Source: Rhodospirillales bacterium
GTDB lineage: Bacteria; Pseudomonadota; Alphaproteobacteria; Acetobacterales; Acetobacteraceae
Length of the DNA: 64,000 nt
NCBI GenBank assembly: GCA_017304945.1
Contig: JAFKLG010000063.1
Span: 28,437 to 92,436, forward strand
Direction of reading: 5' to 3'
The translations under genes and the position numbers were made by a program. The notes below the pieces were generated by a model that saw only the letters and a program-made list of their open reading frames with translations, did not search any database and was not told where the DNA came from. Below, one piece after another: positions 28,477 to 37,081 of this stretch. Position 1 is the stretch's first letter, and every line of letters starts with the position of its first letter.

Positions 28477-29682
28477 ATGGATCTTCGGCTGACCCCGGAA
28501 GAGATCGCCTTCCGCGAGGAGGTGCGCACCTTCATCCGCGAAAACCTGCCCGCGGATATCCGCGACCGGATGAAACTCGGGCACCCGCCGCGCAAGGAAG
28601 ACACGGTGCGCTGGCAACGCATCCTCAACCAGAAGGGCTGGGCGGCGTATTCCTGGCCCAAGGAATGGGGCGGCCCGGGCTGGACCGCGATCCAGAAGAT
28701 GATCTTCCTCGAGGAGAACCTCATGGCGCCCGCGCCGGAGATCCTCTCCTTCAACGTCACCATGCTGGGGCCGGTGCTGATCCAGTTCGGCACCGAGGCG
28801 CAGAAGAAGCGCTTCCTGCCGCGCGCCGCCAACCTGGACGACTGGTGGTGCCAGGGCTTCTCGGAGCCCGGCGCCGGCTCCGACCTCGCCTCGCTCAAGA
28901 CCTCCGCGAAGCGCGACGGCGATCATTACGTGATCAATGGCCAGAAGATCTGGACCTCCACCGCGCAATACGCCGACTGGTGCTTCGTGCTGGTGCGCAC
29001 CGACCCGAACGCGCGCAAGCGGCAGGAAGGCATCTCCTTCCTCCTGGTCGACTTCAAGACGCCGGGCATCACCGTGCGCCCGATCATCTCGATCGACGGC
29101 TCGCACCATCTGAACGAGGTGTTCTACGACGACGTGCGCGTGCCGGTGGAAAACCTGGTGCATGTCGAGAACAAGGGCTGGGACGTCGCCAAATACCTCC
29201 TCGGCAACGAGCGCACCGGCATCGCGCGGCTCGGCAAGTCGCGGGAGCGCGTGAATGCCGCGGTCGAGATGGCCCGCAAGGTCAACAGCAACGGCCGTCC
29301 GCTGATCGACGACCAGACCTTCCGCCAGCGCGTCGCCCAGCTCCAGGTCGACATCAAGGCGCTGGAGATGACGCAGTACCGCGTCGTGTCCGCCTACGAC
29401 AAGGCGAAGGGCGCCGGCCGGCCGGATCCACTCTCCTCCGTGCTGAAGGTGAAGGGCACCGAACTGCTGCAGGCGACCACCGAACTCGCGGTGGACGTGG
29501 CCGGCCCGATGGCGACGCCGATCTGGGCCGAGGAACTCGCGGCGATGAACGAGCCCGACGACATGCTCGAGGCGGGCAGCGCCTCGGCCGCGAGCTACCT
29601 GATGCTGCGCGCCGCCTCGATCTACGGCGGCACGAACGAGATCCAGAAGAACATCCTGACGAAAGCGGTGCTGGGGCTGTAA
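28477..29682 (+). CDS. Acyl-CoA dehydrogenase, larger partner
   Basis: FAD-dependent alpha,beta-dehydrogenation of an acyl-CoA; 401 residues. Shows FSEPGAGSDLASLKT (flavin/substrate loop), GQKIWTSTAQYADW, and the C-terminal IYGGTNEIQKNIL FAD/adenine contact. GGGAGG precedes the ATG at suitable spacing. Its stop overlaps the start of a second, diverged acyl-CoA dehydrogenase, a layout typical of heteromeric enzymes such as pimeloyl-CoA dehydrogenase PimC/PimD. The sequence style agrees with that group, but the acyl substrate is not established. Confidence 0.92.
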   Translation: MDLRLTPEEIAFREEVRTFIRENLPADIRDRMKLGHPPRKEDTVRWQRILNQKGWAAYSWPKEWGGPGWTAIQKMIFLEENLMAPAPEILSFNVTMLGPVLIQFGTEAQKKRFLPRAANLDDWWCQGFSEPGAGSDLASLKTSAKRDGDHYVINGQKIWTSTAQYADWCFVLVRTDPNARKRQEGISFLLVDFKTPGITVRPIISIDGSHHLNEVFYDDVRVPVENLVHVENKGWDVAKYLLGNERTGIARLGKSRERVNAAVEMARKVNSNGRPLIDDQTFRQRVAQLQVDIKALEMTQYRVVSAYDKAKGAGRPDPLSSVLKVKGTELLQATTELAVDVAGPMATPIWAEELAAMNEPDDMLEAGSASAASYLMLRAASIYGGTNEIQKNILTKAVLGL

Positions 29683-30818
29683 TGGACTTCGAACCCTCCG
29701 ACGACCAACGGCTGCTGCTCGAGAGCGTCAGCCGTCTCCTCGCCGACACCTACAGCTTCGCCCAGCGCAAGGGCTACATGGCGCAGCCGGCCGGCTACTC
29801 GCCCGAAATCTGGGGCAAGTTCGCCGAACTCGGGCTGCTGGGGCTGCCATTCCCCGAGGAATACGGCGGCTTCGGCGGCGGTCCGCAGGAAGTCATGCTG
29901 GTGATGCAGGCGTTCGGCCGCGCGATCGTGGTGGAGCCGTTCCTCTCCACCGTCGTGCTGTGCGGCACCGCGATCCAAGCAGCGGGCAGCGCCGACCAGA
30001 AGAACACGCTGCTGCCCGCGATCGCCGAGGGCAGCCTCAAGATGGCCTTCGCGCATGGCGAGCGGCAAGCCCGCTACGACCTGAACGACCTGATCACCAG
30101 CGCGCGTCGGGACGGGTCGGGATGGGTGCTCGACGGGGCGAAGACGGTCGTCGCACATGGCGAGGCGGCGGACAAGTTCATCGTCTCGGCGCGCACCGCG
30201 GGGGATCGCTACGATCGGGACGGCATGACGCTGTTCGTGGTCGATGCGAACGCCGAGGGCATGGCGCGCCGCGGCTACGTCTCGCGCGACGACAGCCGCG
30301 CGGCCGACCTGTCGCTGTCCAACGTGCGGGTGGACGAGGCCGACGTGCTGGGCCCGATCGGCGGCGGCTACGCGATCATCGAACGCGTCGTCGAGGCCGG
30401 CATCGCCGCCACCGCCGCGGAGGCGGTGGGCGCGATGGAAGCCATGAACGAGATGACGCTGGAATACAGCAAGACCCGCGTCCAGTTCGGTCAGCCGATC
30501 GGCTCCTACCAGGTCGTGCAGCACCGGCTGGCGGACATGTTCATGACGCAGGAGCAGGGCCGCTCGATGGCGATGCTGGCGACCATGAGCCTGGAGAACC
30601 CGGATGCCGAGGAACGCGCGCGCAACCTGGCGATGGCGAAGGTGGGCGTCGGCCAGTCGGCCCGTTACGTGTCGCAGAGCGCGGTGCAGATGCATGGCGG
30701 CATCGGCATGACCGAGGAATACGCGGTCGGCCACTACTTCCGCCGCTGCATGGTGATCGAGCGCCTGTGGGGCGATCCGGCCTACTGGCTGCAGAAACTG
30801 GCCGACGAGGTGGAGTGA
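29682..30818 (+). CDS. Acyl-CoA dehydrogenase, smaller partner
   Basis: 378 residues, same fold as the preceding gene but diverged. The N-terminal half has FPEEYGGFGGGPQEV. The C-terminal part has VQMHGGIGMTEEYAVGHYFRR in place of the GTNEI ending, and finishes IERLWGDPAYWLQKLADEVE. The start overlaps the previous stop (TAATG). In alpha2beta2-type acyl-CoA dehydrogenases only part of the FAD and catalytic residues come from each subunit; this pair looks like that kind. Confidence 0.9.
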   Translation: MDFEPSDDQRLLLESVSRLLADTYSFAQRKGYMAQPAGYSPEIWGKFAELGLLGLPFPEEYGGFGGGPQEVMLVMQAFGRAIVVEPFLSTVVLCGTAIQAAGSADQKNTLLPAIAEGSLKMAFAHGERQARYDLNDLITSARRDGSGWVLDGAKTVVAHGEAADKFIVSARTAGDRYDRDGMTLFVVDANAEGMARRGYVSRDDSRAADLSLSNVRVDEADVLGPIGGGYAIIERVVEAGIAATAAEAVGAMEAMNEMTLEYSKTRVQFGQPIGSYQVVQHRLADMFMTQEQGRSMAMLATMSLENPDAEERARNLAMAKVGVGQSARYVSQSAVQMHGGIGMTEEYAVGHYFRRCMVIERLWGDPAYWLQKLADEVE

Positions 30819-30827
30819 TCTCCCCTC

Positions 30828-30860
30828 CGTCGTGGCCGCGCTCGTCGCGGCCATCCACGG
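30828..30860. repeat. REP-like hairpin (single copy)
   Basis: CGTCGTGGCCGCG, a short loop and CGCGGCCATCCACGG: a degraded single copy of the dispersed REP-like element, in the 72-base gap between the convergent acyl-CoA dehydrogenase and ccmI genes. Confidence 0.6.
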
Positions 30861-30890
30861 CTTGGAAGCGTCACGGTCGCCGCGGGCAGG

Positions 30891-32246
30891 CTACTTCACC
30901 TGCTCCAGCGCCGCCTTGACGAGGCGGGCGTCCTCGCTGTCGGGTGGCAGCTTCGACAGCAGGCGCGTCCAGGCGGCACGCGCCTCATCGCGGTGCCCGT
31001 CGCGGACCGCCACGACACCCTGGTACCACAGCACGGCCGGCCGGTCCGGCGCGACCTGGGCGACGTCGCGCAGCAGGCTCGCCGCGCGGTCGGGGAACGC
31101 GTCGCCCGGCTTCAACCCGTCCAGCAGCGCCTGCACCGCCATCAGTTTCAGTTCGGGCTGGGCCGGCGCGACGTCGGCGGCATGGACGAAGGCGTCGGCC
31201 GCCTTGTCACGCTGTTCCAGCACCGCGTAGGCGCGCCCGAGCCGGATCCAGCCGTCGCGGTCGTTGGGGGAGTCGGCGAGGCGGGTGGCGAGCTTCTGCA
31301 CCATGCCCTCGATCATCGCCTTGCGGTCGGCCTCGGGCATCTGGGCGGCCTGGGCCATCGCGGCGGCATCGGGGCCGGCCTGCGGCTTGCCTTCGACGAG
31401 CGCGGGGGCCGCGACCCCCGCCTGCCGCGCGAACTCGGCGACCCGCCGCGCGAGCTGGTCGCGCATGGGTGAATCGGCGGACAGGTCGGCCGCGAGCGCT
31501 TGCAGCCGGTCGATCGCCTGCGCCGGCTGCCCGCCCTGGGCGGTGGCGAGGGCGAGGTAGTAGCGCGCGACCTCGTTCTGCGGATCGGCCTTCAGCGCGG
31601 CGTCGAAGGCGGTTCGGGCATCCGGGGTGACGATGCCGCGGGCTTGCATGACCAGCATCTCGCCGTACCCCGCCTGCACCTCGGGGCCGGTCTGGCCGAG
31701 GGTCATCGCGCGCTTGAAGGCGTCGGCGGCACGGTCCCAGGTGCCGAGGATCGCCTGGGCACGGCCGAACAGCAGCCAGGACCGCGCATCGTTCGGGTCG
31801 GCGGCGAGTTTCTCGGCCAGCCTCGCGGCGATCTGGCGCATGTCCTGTCGGTCGTCGCCGGCGAGCGCGTCGCCGGGCGGACGGGCGGCATAGGGCAGGT
31901 CCGGCACGCCGGGCGCGCCGATCCGCACATAGACCGCGCCTGCGCCGATCACCACGAAGACGCCGAGGACCAGGGCAAGCCAGGGGCTGCGGCCGGGGCG
32001 GGCGGCGGGTGCCGAGTCGGTCGCGGTGGCGAGCAGGCGGCGTTGGATCTCGAGCCGCGCGGACTCCGCCTCATCAAGGGCGATCACGCCCCGTGCGACG
32101 TCGCGATCCAGCTCCTGGAGCTGGTCGCGATAGACGGCGCGGTCGAAGCTGCCGCGATCGGCGACCGCGCGCCCGCCGCGCAGCAGCGGCAGGACGATCG
32201 GCACCAGCGCGGCGAGCGCCACCAGGAACAGCAGGATCGGCAGCAT
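30891..32246 (-). CDS. ccmI: Cytochrome c maturation protein CcmI (CycH)
   Basis: An apocytochrome c chaperone presenting CXXCH proteins to the haem lyase. 451 residues: two membrane helices (PILLFLVALAALVPIVLPLL at the start; WLALVLGVFVVIGAGAVYV near 100) with the conserved RDQLQELDRDVARGVI loop between them, then a periplasmic TPR region (repeats such as DARSWLLFGRAQAILGTWDR and NDRDGWIRLGRAYAVLEQRD). ATG 32246 overlaps the ccmH stop. Last gene of the hemA/ccm run. Confidence 0.93.
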   Translation of the reverse strand: MLPILLFLVALAALVPIVLPLLRGGRAVADRGSFDRAVYRDQLQELDRDVARGVIALDEAESARLEIQRRLLATATDSAPAARPGRSPWLALVLGVFVVIGAGAVYVRIGAPGVPDLPYAARPPGDALAGDDRQDMRQIAARLAEKLAADPNDARSWLLFGRAQAILGTWDRAADAFKRAMTLGQTGPEVQAGYGEMLVMQARGIVTPDARTAFDAALKADPQNEVARYYLALATAQGGQPAQAIDRLQALAADLSADSPMRDQLARRVAEFARQAGVAAPALVEGKPQAGPDAAAMAQAAQMPEADRKAMIEGMVQKLATRLADSPNDRDGWIRLGRAYAVLEQRDKAADAFVHAADVAPAQPELKLMAVQALLDGLKPGDAFPDRAASLLRDVAQVAPDRPAVLWYQGVVAVRDGHRDEARAAWTRLLSKLPPDSEDARLVKAALEQVK

Positions 32247-32800
32247 CAGGCGTCGCCGTCGCGCAGCAGCGCGTCGAGCCGCGCCCGTTCGGCGGCATCG
32301 AGCGGCGCGGCGGCGGGCACCACGGCCGCTCGGCGGCGCAGATAGAGGGCGCTGCCCGCCCCGCCCATCAGCAGCAGCGCCACGGGGGCGAACCAGAGCA
32401 CGTAGGTGGCCGGCTCGACCGGCGGGCGCAGCAGCACGAAGTCGCCGTAGCGGTCGACCACCGCCTGGCGGGCCTGGGAATCGGTGTCGCCGGCCTTCAG
32501 CCGCTCGCGCACCAGCAGGCGGATGTCGTGCGCGAGGTCGGCGTTCGACTCGTCGACCGACTCGTTCTGGCAGACCACGCAGCGCAGTTCGGCGGTGATC
32601 GTGCGGGCGCGCGCCTCGAGCGCGGGGTCGGCCAGCCGCTCCCAGGGCTGCACCGCCCACGCGGTGTTCGGCAGTGTCGCCCAGGCCAGGGTCACCACGG
32701 CCAGCGTGACGGCGGCCAGGGTCACGACGGCCGGGGCGGCGGCCAACCCGACGAGGCGCCGTACGCCAACGGCGCGGGTGAGCAGGCGCGGCATCCTCAT
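32246..32800 (-). CDS. ccmH: Cytochrome c maturation protein CcmH (CycL)
   Basis: Membrane-anchored thioredoxin-like subunit that reduces apocytochrome cysteines for haem attachment. 184 residues: signal peptide, the AELRCVVCQNESVDES active site (LRCxxCQN), and a C-terminal helix (YVLWFAPVALLLMGGAG). The signal peptide is unusual: it contains an iterated VVTLAAVTLAVVTLA, encoded by roughly 12-base DNA repeats. Start and stop overlap the neighbouring ccmG and ccmI genes (ATGA both sides). Confidence 0.95.
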   Translation of the reverse strand: MRMPRLLTRAVGVRRLVGLAAAPAVVTLAAVTLAVVTLAWATLPNTAWAVQPWERLADPALEARARTITAELRCVVCQNESVDESNADLAHDIRLLVRERLKAGDTDSQARQAVVDRYGDFVLLRPPVEPATYVLWFAPVALLLMGGAGSALYLRRRAAVVPAAAPLDAAERARLDALLRDGDA

Positions 32801-33333
32801 GACGCGGCCAGTTTCTGCAGCAGCGGCAGCAGCTCGTCGCGCACCTGTTCGGGGGTGAGCGGGCCGACGAAGCGCTTGCGGATATGGCCGTCGCGGTCGA
32901 TCACGTAGGTCTCCGGGACGCCGTAGACGCCGAAATCGAGCCCGGTGCGGCCGTTCTGGTCGAGTCCGATGCGGCGATACGGGTCGCCCATCTGGGCGAG
33001 CAGCTTCGCCGCATCCTCGGGCTTGTCCTTGTAGGCGATGCCGTAGATCGGCACGTGGTCCTGCTGGGAGAGGCGCATCAGCAGCGGGTGCTCGATCCGG
33101 CACGGGACGCACCAGGAGGCGAAGAAGTTCACCACCACCGGCTTTCCCTTGAGCCCGTCGCGGGAGAGCGTGCCGCCGCCCTGCAGCGTGGCGAGGTCGA
33201 AGGCGGGCGCCTCCTTGTCGAGCAGCGCGGAGGGGAGCGCTTGCGGGTCGTAGCCGGGCCGCAGCGCCCAGGCGAAGTAGCCTGCCAGCACCAGGAACAG
33301 CAGGGCCGGCAGCAGGTAGATCAGGCGGCGCAT
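32797..33333 (-). CDS. ccmG: Thiol:disulfide interchange protein CcmG/DsbE
   Basis: A periplasmic, membrane-tethered thioredoxin that keeps apocytochrome c reduced. 178 residues: N-terminal anchor (LIYLLPALLFLVLAGYFAWAL), active site FFASWCVPCRIEHP (WCxPC), the GIAYKD stretch, and cis-proline region YGVPETYVIDRDG. ATG 33333 is preceded by GGAG. It starts 1 base after the ccmF stop. Confidence 0.96.
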   Translation of the reverse strand: MRRLIYLLPALLFLVLAGYFAWALRPGYDPQALPSALLDKEAPAFDLATLQGGGTLSRDGLKGKPVVVNFFASWCVPCRIEHPLLMRLSQQDHVPIYGIAYKDKPEDAAKLLAQMGDPYRRIGLDQNGRTGLDFGVYGVPETYVIDRDGHIRKRFVGPLTPEQVRDELLPLLQKLAAS

Positions 33334-33334
33334 G

Positions 33335-35320
33335 TCATTCTCCGGGCGCGGGCACCGCGGCGGGCATGCGACGCGCGCGGGCGGCGATGCCGACACGCCA
33401 GCGCCGGTCGCTCAGGCTGACCAGGCCGCCGAAGGCCATCACCACGGCGCCGATCCAGATCCACGGTACCAGCGGCTTCCAATAGGCGCGCAGCGTCCAG
33501 TTGCCGGTCGCGTCGCCGTCGCCCAGCGCGACATAGAGGTCGGCGAGCAGGTTGGTGCGGATCGCCGTCTCGCCGGTGGTCTGCTGCTGCAGCGGGAAGA
33601 AGCGGCGCTGCGGGTGGACGATCGCGATCGTCGCGCCGTCGCGGATGATGCGGACGGATGCGTCGTCCGCCATGTAGTTGGCGCCCGGCAGCTTGCGGAC
33701 GTCGTCCAGCCGCAGCTCGTAGCCGGCGAGATGCAGGCTGCCGCCCGGGCGCAGCACCTCGATCGCTTCCTGGTCGAAGGCGGAGCCGGCGAATCCCGCG
33801 ACCGAGACCGCCAGGCCGAAATGGGCGAAGCTCATGCCCCAGGCGGCGCGCGGCAGATGGATCGCGCGACGGGCGCTGTCGCCGAACGGTGCGCGGAACA
33901 GGCGGATGCGGTCGGCGAGTTCGGTGAGCACGGCGACGGCGAGCCAGGCGGCCAGGCCGAAGCCGAGGATCGCGAGGATCGGGCCGCCGCTGGTGACGTA
34001 GAACGCGACCGCCAGCACCACGGCAGCAGCGGCATAGGCGACCCAGAGCCGTTGCAGCGCGCCCGGAAGGTCGCCGCGCTTCCAGGCGAGCAGCGGGCCG
34101 ATGCCGACGCCGATCAGCATCGGCACCATCAGGGGCGCGAAGGTGCGGTTGAAGAAGGGGAACCCGACCGAGAGCTTGGGGCCGCCGACCGCATCGAGGA
34201 ACAGCGGGTAGAGCGTCCCGAGGAACACGGTCGCGCAGCCGCAGGAGAGCAGCAGGTTGTTCAGCACGAGGGCGCCCTCCCGCGAAAGCGGCGCGAACAG
34301 CCCGCCGCCCTTCAGCGCCGGCGCGCGCACCGCGTAGAGGGTGAGCGAGCCGCCGATCGCAACCACCAGCAGGAGCAGGATGAAGGTGCCGCGCGCCGGG
34401 TCGGTGGCGAAGGCATGCACCGAGGTCAGCACGCCGGAACGCACCAGGAAGGTGCCGACCAGGGAGAGCGAGAAGGTGATGATGGCGAGCAGGATGGTCC
34501 AGGATTTCAGCGCGTCCCGCTTCTCCACCACGATCGAGGAGTGGATCAGCGCGGTGCCCACCAGCCAGGGCATGAACGAGGCGTTCTCGACCGGGTCCCA
34601 GAACCACCAGCCGCCCCAGCCCAGCGTGTAGTACGCCCACCAGGAGCCCATGGCGATGCCGATGGTCAGGGCGCACCAGGACGCCAGCGTCCAGGGCCGC
34701 ACCCAGCGCGCCCAGGCGGCATCGACGCGGCCCTCGATCAGCGCGGCGACGGCGAAGGCGAAGGCGACGGAGAAGCCTACATAGCCGAGATAGAGGAAGG
34801 GCGGGTGGAAGGCGAGGCCGGGATCCTGCAGCACCGGGTTCAGCCCGCGCCCGTTCAGCGGCGCCGGCCAGGCGCGCAGGAACGGGTTGGAGGTGAACAG
34901 GATGAACAGCAGGAAGCCGACCGCGATCATGCCCTGCACGGCGAGCACGCGGGCGCGCAGCGCCGGCGGCAGGTTGTTCGAGAACAGCGCGACCGCGGCG
35001 GCGCACAGCGCCAGCATGAAGACCCACAGGAGCATGGAGCCCTCGTGGTTCCCCCAGACGCCGGTGATCTTGTAGAGCAGCGGCTTGTCGGTGTGGCTGT
35101 TCTGCACGACGTTCAGGACGGTGAAGTCCGACGTGACATAGGCGTGCATCAGCGCGAGCATCGCGCCGCCGATCAGCACGAAGGACACCAGCGCCGAGGC
35201 GCGGCCGACGGCCATCCAGGCGGCATCCTGCCGCGCCGCGCCGATCAGGGGTACGGTCGCCTGCACGCAGGTGACCAGCAGCGCCAGGATCAGGGCGAAG
35301 TGTCCGAGTTCAGCGATCAT
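33335..35320 (-). CDS. ccmF: Haem lyase subunit CcmF (CycK)
   Basis: A large polytopic protein attaching haem to apocytochrome c in the periplasm, with CcmH/CcmI. 661 residues with about 15 helices. The tryptophan-rich WWD segment GWGGWWFWDPVENASFMPWL lies near residue 235, flanked by conserved periplasmic histidines (for example GNHEGSMLLWVF and ALIHSSIVVEKR). Upstream is hemA; ccmABCDE are not in the window, so the system is split. Confidence 0.96.
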   Translation of the reverse strand: MIAELGHFALILALLVTCVQATVPLIGAARQDAAWMAVGRASALVSFVLIGGAMLALMHAYVTSDFTVLNVVQNSHTDKPLLYKITGVWGNHEGSMLLWVFMLALCAAAVALFSNNLPPALRARVLAVQGMIAVGFLLFILFTSNPFLRAWPAPLNGRGLNPVLQDPGLAFHPPFLYLGYVGFSVAFAFAVAALIEGRVDAAWARWVRPWTLASWCALTIGIAMGSWWAYYTLGWGGWWFWDPVENASFMPWLVGTALIHSSIVVEKRDALKSWTILLAIITFSLSLVGTFLVRSGVLTSVHAFATDPARGTFILLLLVVAIGGSLTLYAVRAPALKGGGLFAPLSREGALVLNNLLLSCGCATVFLGTLYPLFLDAVGGPKLSVGFPFFNRTFAPLMVPMLIGVGIGPLLAWKRGDLPGALQRLWVAYAAAAVVLAVAFYVTSGGPILAILGFGLAAWLAVAVLTELADRIRLFRAPFGDSARRAIHLPRAAWGMSFAHFGLAVSVAGFAGSAFDQEAIEVLRPGGSLHLAGYELRLDDVRKLPGANYMADDASVRIIRDGATIAIVHPQRRFFPLQQQTTGETAIRTNLLADLYVALGDGDATGNWTLRAYWKPLVPWIWIGAVVMAFGGLVSLSDRRWRVGIAARARRMPAAVPAPGE

Positions 35321-35384
35321 GCATGTCCCTGGGCCGGCGAAGCGGCCATGTGTTCTCCCTCGCCCGCGAGGGGTCGCGGCGAGG

Positions 35385-36602
35385 TCATGCGGCCTGCCGG
35401 ACCGCCTGGGGCAGGATCTGGCGCAGCGCGGTGACCAGGGCGTCCATCATCGCGTCCGTGTGCAGGGGCGTGGGGGTCAGGCGCAGGCGCTCCTCGCCCC
35501 GGGGCACGGTCGGGTAGTTGATCGGCGTCGCATACATGTCGAATTCGGCGAGCAGGCGCTGGCTGACCTCGGTGCAGAGCGCGGCGTCGCCGACATGCAC
35601 GGGCACGATGTGACTGACCGAGTCGATGCGCGGCAGGCCGGCCGCATCGAGTTTCGCCTTCAGCGTCGCGGCGCGCTCGAACAGCCGCGCCCGGCGCGCA
35701 TGATCGGTGCGGACGTGGCGGACGGAGGCGAGCGCCGCGGCGGCCACCATCGGCGGCAGGGAAGTCGTGAAGATGAAGCCGGGGGCGGTCGAGCGGATCC
35801 AGTCGATCACGTCGGCATCGCCCGCGACATAGCCGCCATGGGCACCGAACGCCTTGGCGAGCGTACCCTCGATCAGGTCCACCCGGCCCGCGACGCCGTC
35901 GCGTTGCGACACCCCGCCACCCTCGGCGCCATACATGCCGACCGCATGCACCTCGTCGAGATAGGTCATTGCCCCATGGCGGGCGGCCAGGTCGCAGATC
36001 GCGCCGATCGGGGCGATGTCGGCGTCCATCGAGTAGACCGATTCGAAGGCGATCAGCTTGGGTGCGGCGGCCGGCGCGGCGCGCAGCAGCGACTCGAGAT
36101 GCCCCATGTCGTTGTGCGCGAAGATCTGGCACTGGGCGCGGGAATTCTTGATGCCGGCGATCATCGAGGCGTGGTTCTTGGCATCGGAAAACACGATCCA
36201 GCGCTGATCCGCGCCGGCGGGCTGGCTGTTCAGCAGGGTCGAAAGCGCCGCCTGGTTGGAGACGAAGCCCGAGGTGAACAGCAGCGCGGCCTGCTTGCCA
36301 TGCAGGTCGGCGAGTTCGGCCTCGAGCGCGTCATGCACCGGGCTGGTGCCGCTGATGTTGCGTGTGCCCCCGGCCCCGGCGCCCATCTCCCGCACGGCGG
36401 TGCAGGCGGCCTCGACCAGGACGGGATGGCCACCCATGCCCAGGTAGTCGTTGGAGGACCACACCAGCACCTCGGACCCGTCGGGCCGCCGGTAGTACGG
36501 GAAATGCGCGGCCTGCTTCTGCAGGGGCGTGAAGACGCGGTAGCGGCCTTGCGCGCGGATATCGTCCAGGGACCGGCGGCAGAAGGCGTGAAACTGGGTC
36601 AT
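35385..36602 (-). CDS. hemA: 5-aminolevulinate synthase
   Basis: PLP enzyme condensing glycine with succinyl-CoA to 5-aminolevulinate, the first step of haem synthesis in alphaproteobacteria (C4 pathway). 405 residues, standard length. Shows [14 protein letters not shown], the [16 protein letters not shown] glycine-binding region, [12 protein letters not shown], and the PLP lysine in [16 protein letters not shown] (about residue 249). The ccmF gene follows 64 bases downstream on the same strand, so haem supply and haem attachment are probably co-expressed. An FNR/FixK-like box lies about 100 bases upstream. Confidence 0.97.
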   Translation of the reverse strand: MTQFHAFCRRSLDDIRAQGRYRVFTPLQKQAAHFPYYRRPDGSEVLVWSSNDYLGMGGHPVLVEAACTAVREMGAGAGGTRNISGTSPVHDALEAELADLHGKQAALLFTSGFVSNQAALSTLLNSQPAGADQRWIVFSDAKNHASMIAGIKNSRAQCQIFAHNDMGHLESLLRAAPAAAPKLIAFESVYSMDADIAPIGAICDLAARHGAMTYLDEVHAVGMYGAEGGGVSQRDGVAGRVDLIEGTLAKAFGAHGGYVAGDADVIDWIRSTAPGFIFTTSLPPMVAAAALASVRHVRTDHARRARLFERAATLKAKLDAAGLPRIDSVSHIVPVHVGDAALCTEVSQRLLAEFDMYATPINYPTVPRGEERLRLTPTPLHTDAMMDALVTALRQILPQAVRQAA

Positions 36603-36701
36603 GCGCGATGCCTCTCGATGCGAGGACGGAGCCGGATGGGCAGTGAACTGCGGGGTATGTGCCGCTCCATCTCCGACCTAGTCGATCAGGAATTCCCCTC
36701 A

Positions 36702-36715
36702 ATGACTTGGATCAA
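36702..36715 (-). promoter_or_regulatory. Candidate FNR/FixK box upstream of hemA
   Basis: Read on the hemA strand this is TTGATCCAAGTCAT, close to the alphaproteobacterial FNR/FixK consensus TTGATCNNGATCAA: the left half is perfect, the right half has two mismatches. It lies about 100 bases before the hemA start. Oxygen control of hemA by FnrL/FixK is well known in related bacteria. Confidence 0.55.
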
Positions 36716-36853
36716 GTCGCTGCCCGTGTCACCGGGCCGTCGTGTGTCGAAAGGTGCCGCATGTCGAAGGGCGCCGCCTGTCACGACGTCCGGTAGGCCA
36801 AGCCGTCCCGTATGCCACGAGGCGCCGCATGTCACGCCGCCCCAACCGCGTAT

Positions 36854-36888
36854 CACGTCATGGCCGAACGCGACCCGGCCATCCCCGC
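36854..36888. repeat. REP-like element (single copy)
   Basis: CACGTCATGGCCG...CGGCCATCCCCG, a diverged copy of the dispersed REP-like element, between hyuA and hemA. Confidence 0.6.
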
Positions 36889-37081
36889 CGGCATCCGTCA
36901 TCCATCATCATGCCGCGCGTGCCATCGACTCCCCGCCCATCAGGCAAGGCTCCGCACGGGCGTACCGGCTCGGACCCTCGCCTCCCCCGGAATGCGCGCC
37001 GGTCTTACCGCAACCCCGACCGCGCCAGAAGCACCCTACCGCGATTTCATGCGCCCTGCCGGCCACGAGCGGTCCGGCGCC

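Larger units (their letters stand above)
36603..37081. other. Intergenic region upstream of hemA
   Basis: 479 bases without a credible gene. It contains the FNR-like box (36702-36715), two 17-base near-repeats of TGTCGAAAGGTGCCGCA (from about 36744), and a REP-like element (36854-36888). The hemA promoter must lie in the left part. Confidence 0.6.

Noticed and set aside
33332..35434. A 700-codon plus-strand frame opposite ccmF
   Set aside because: CcmF with its WWD motif is on the other strand; this frame is a composition shadow.
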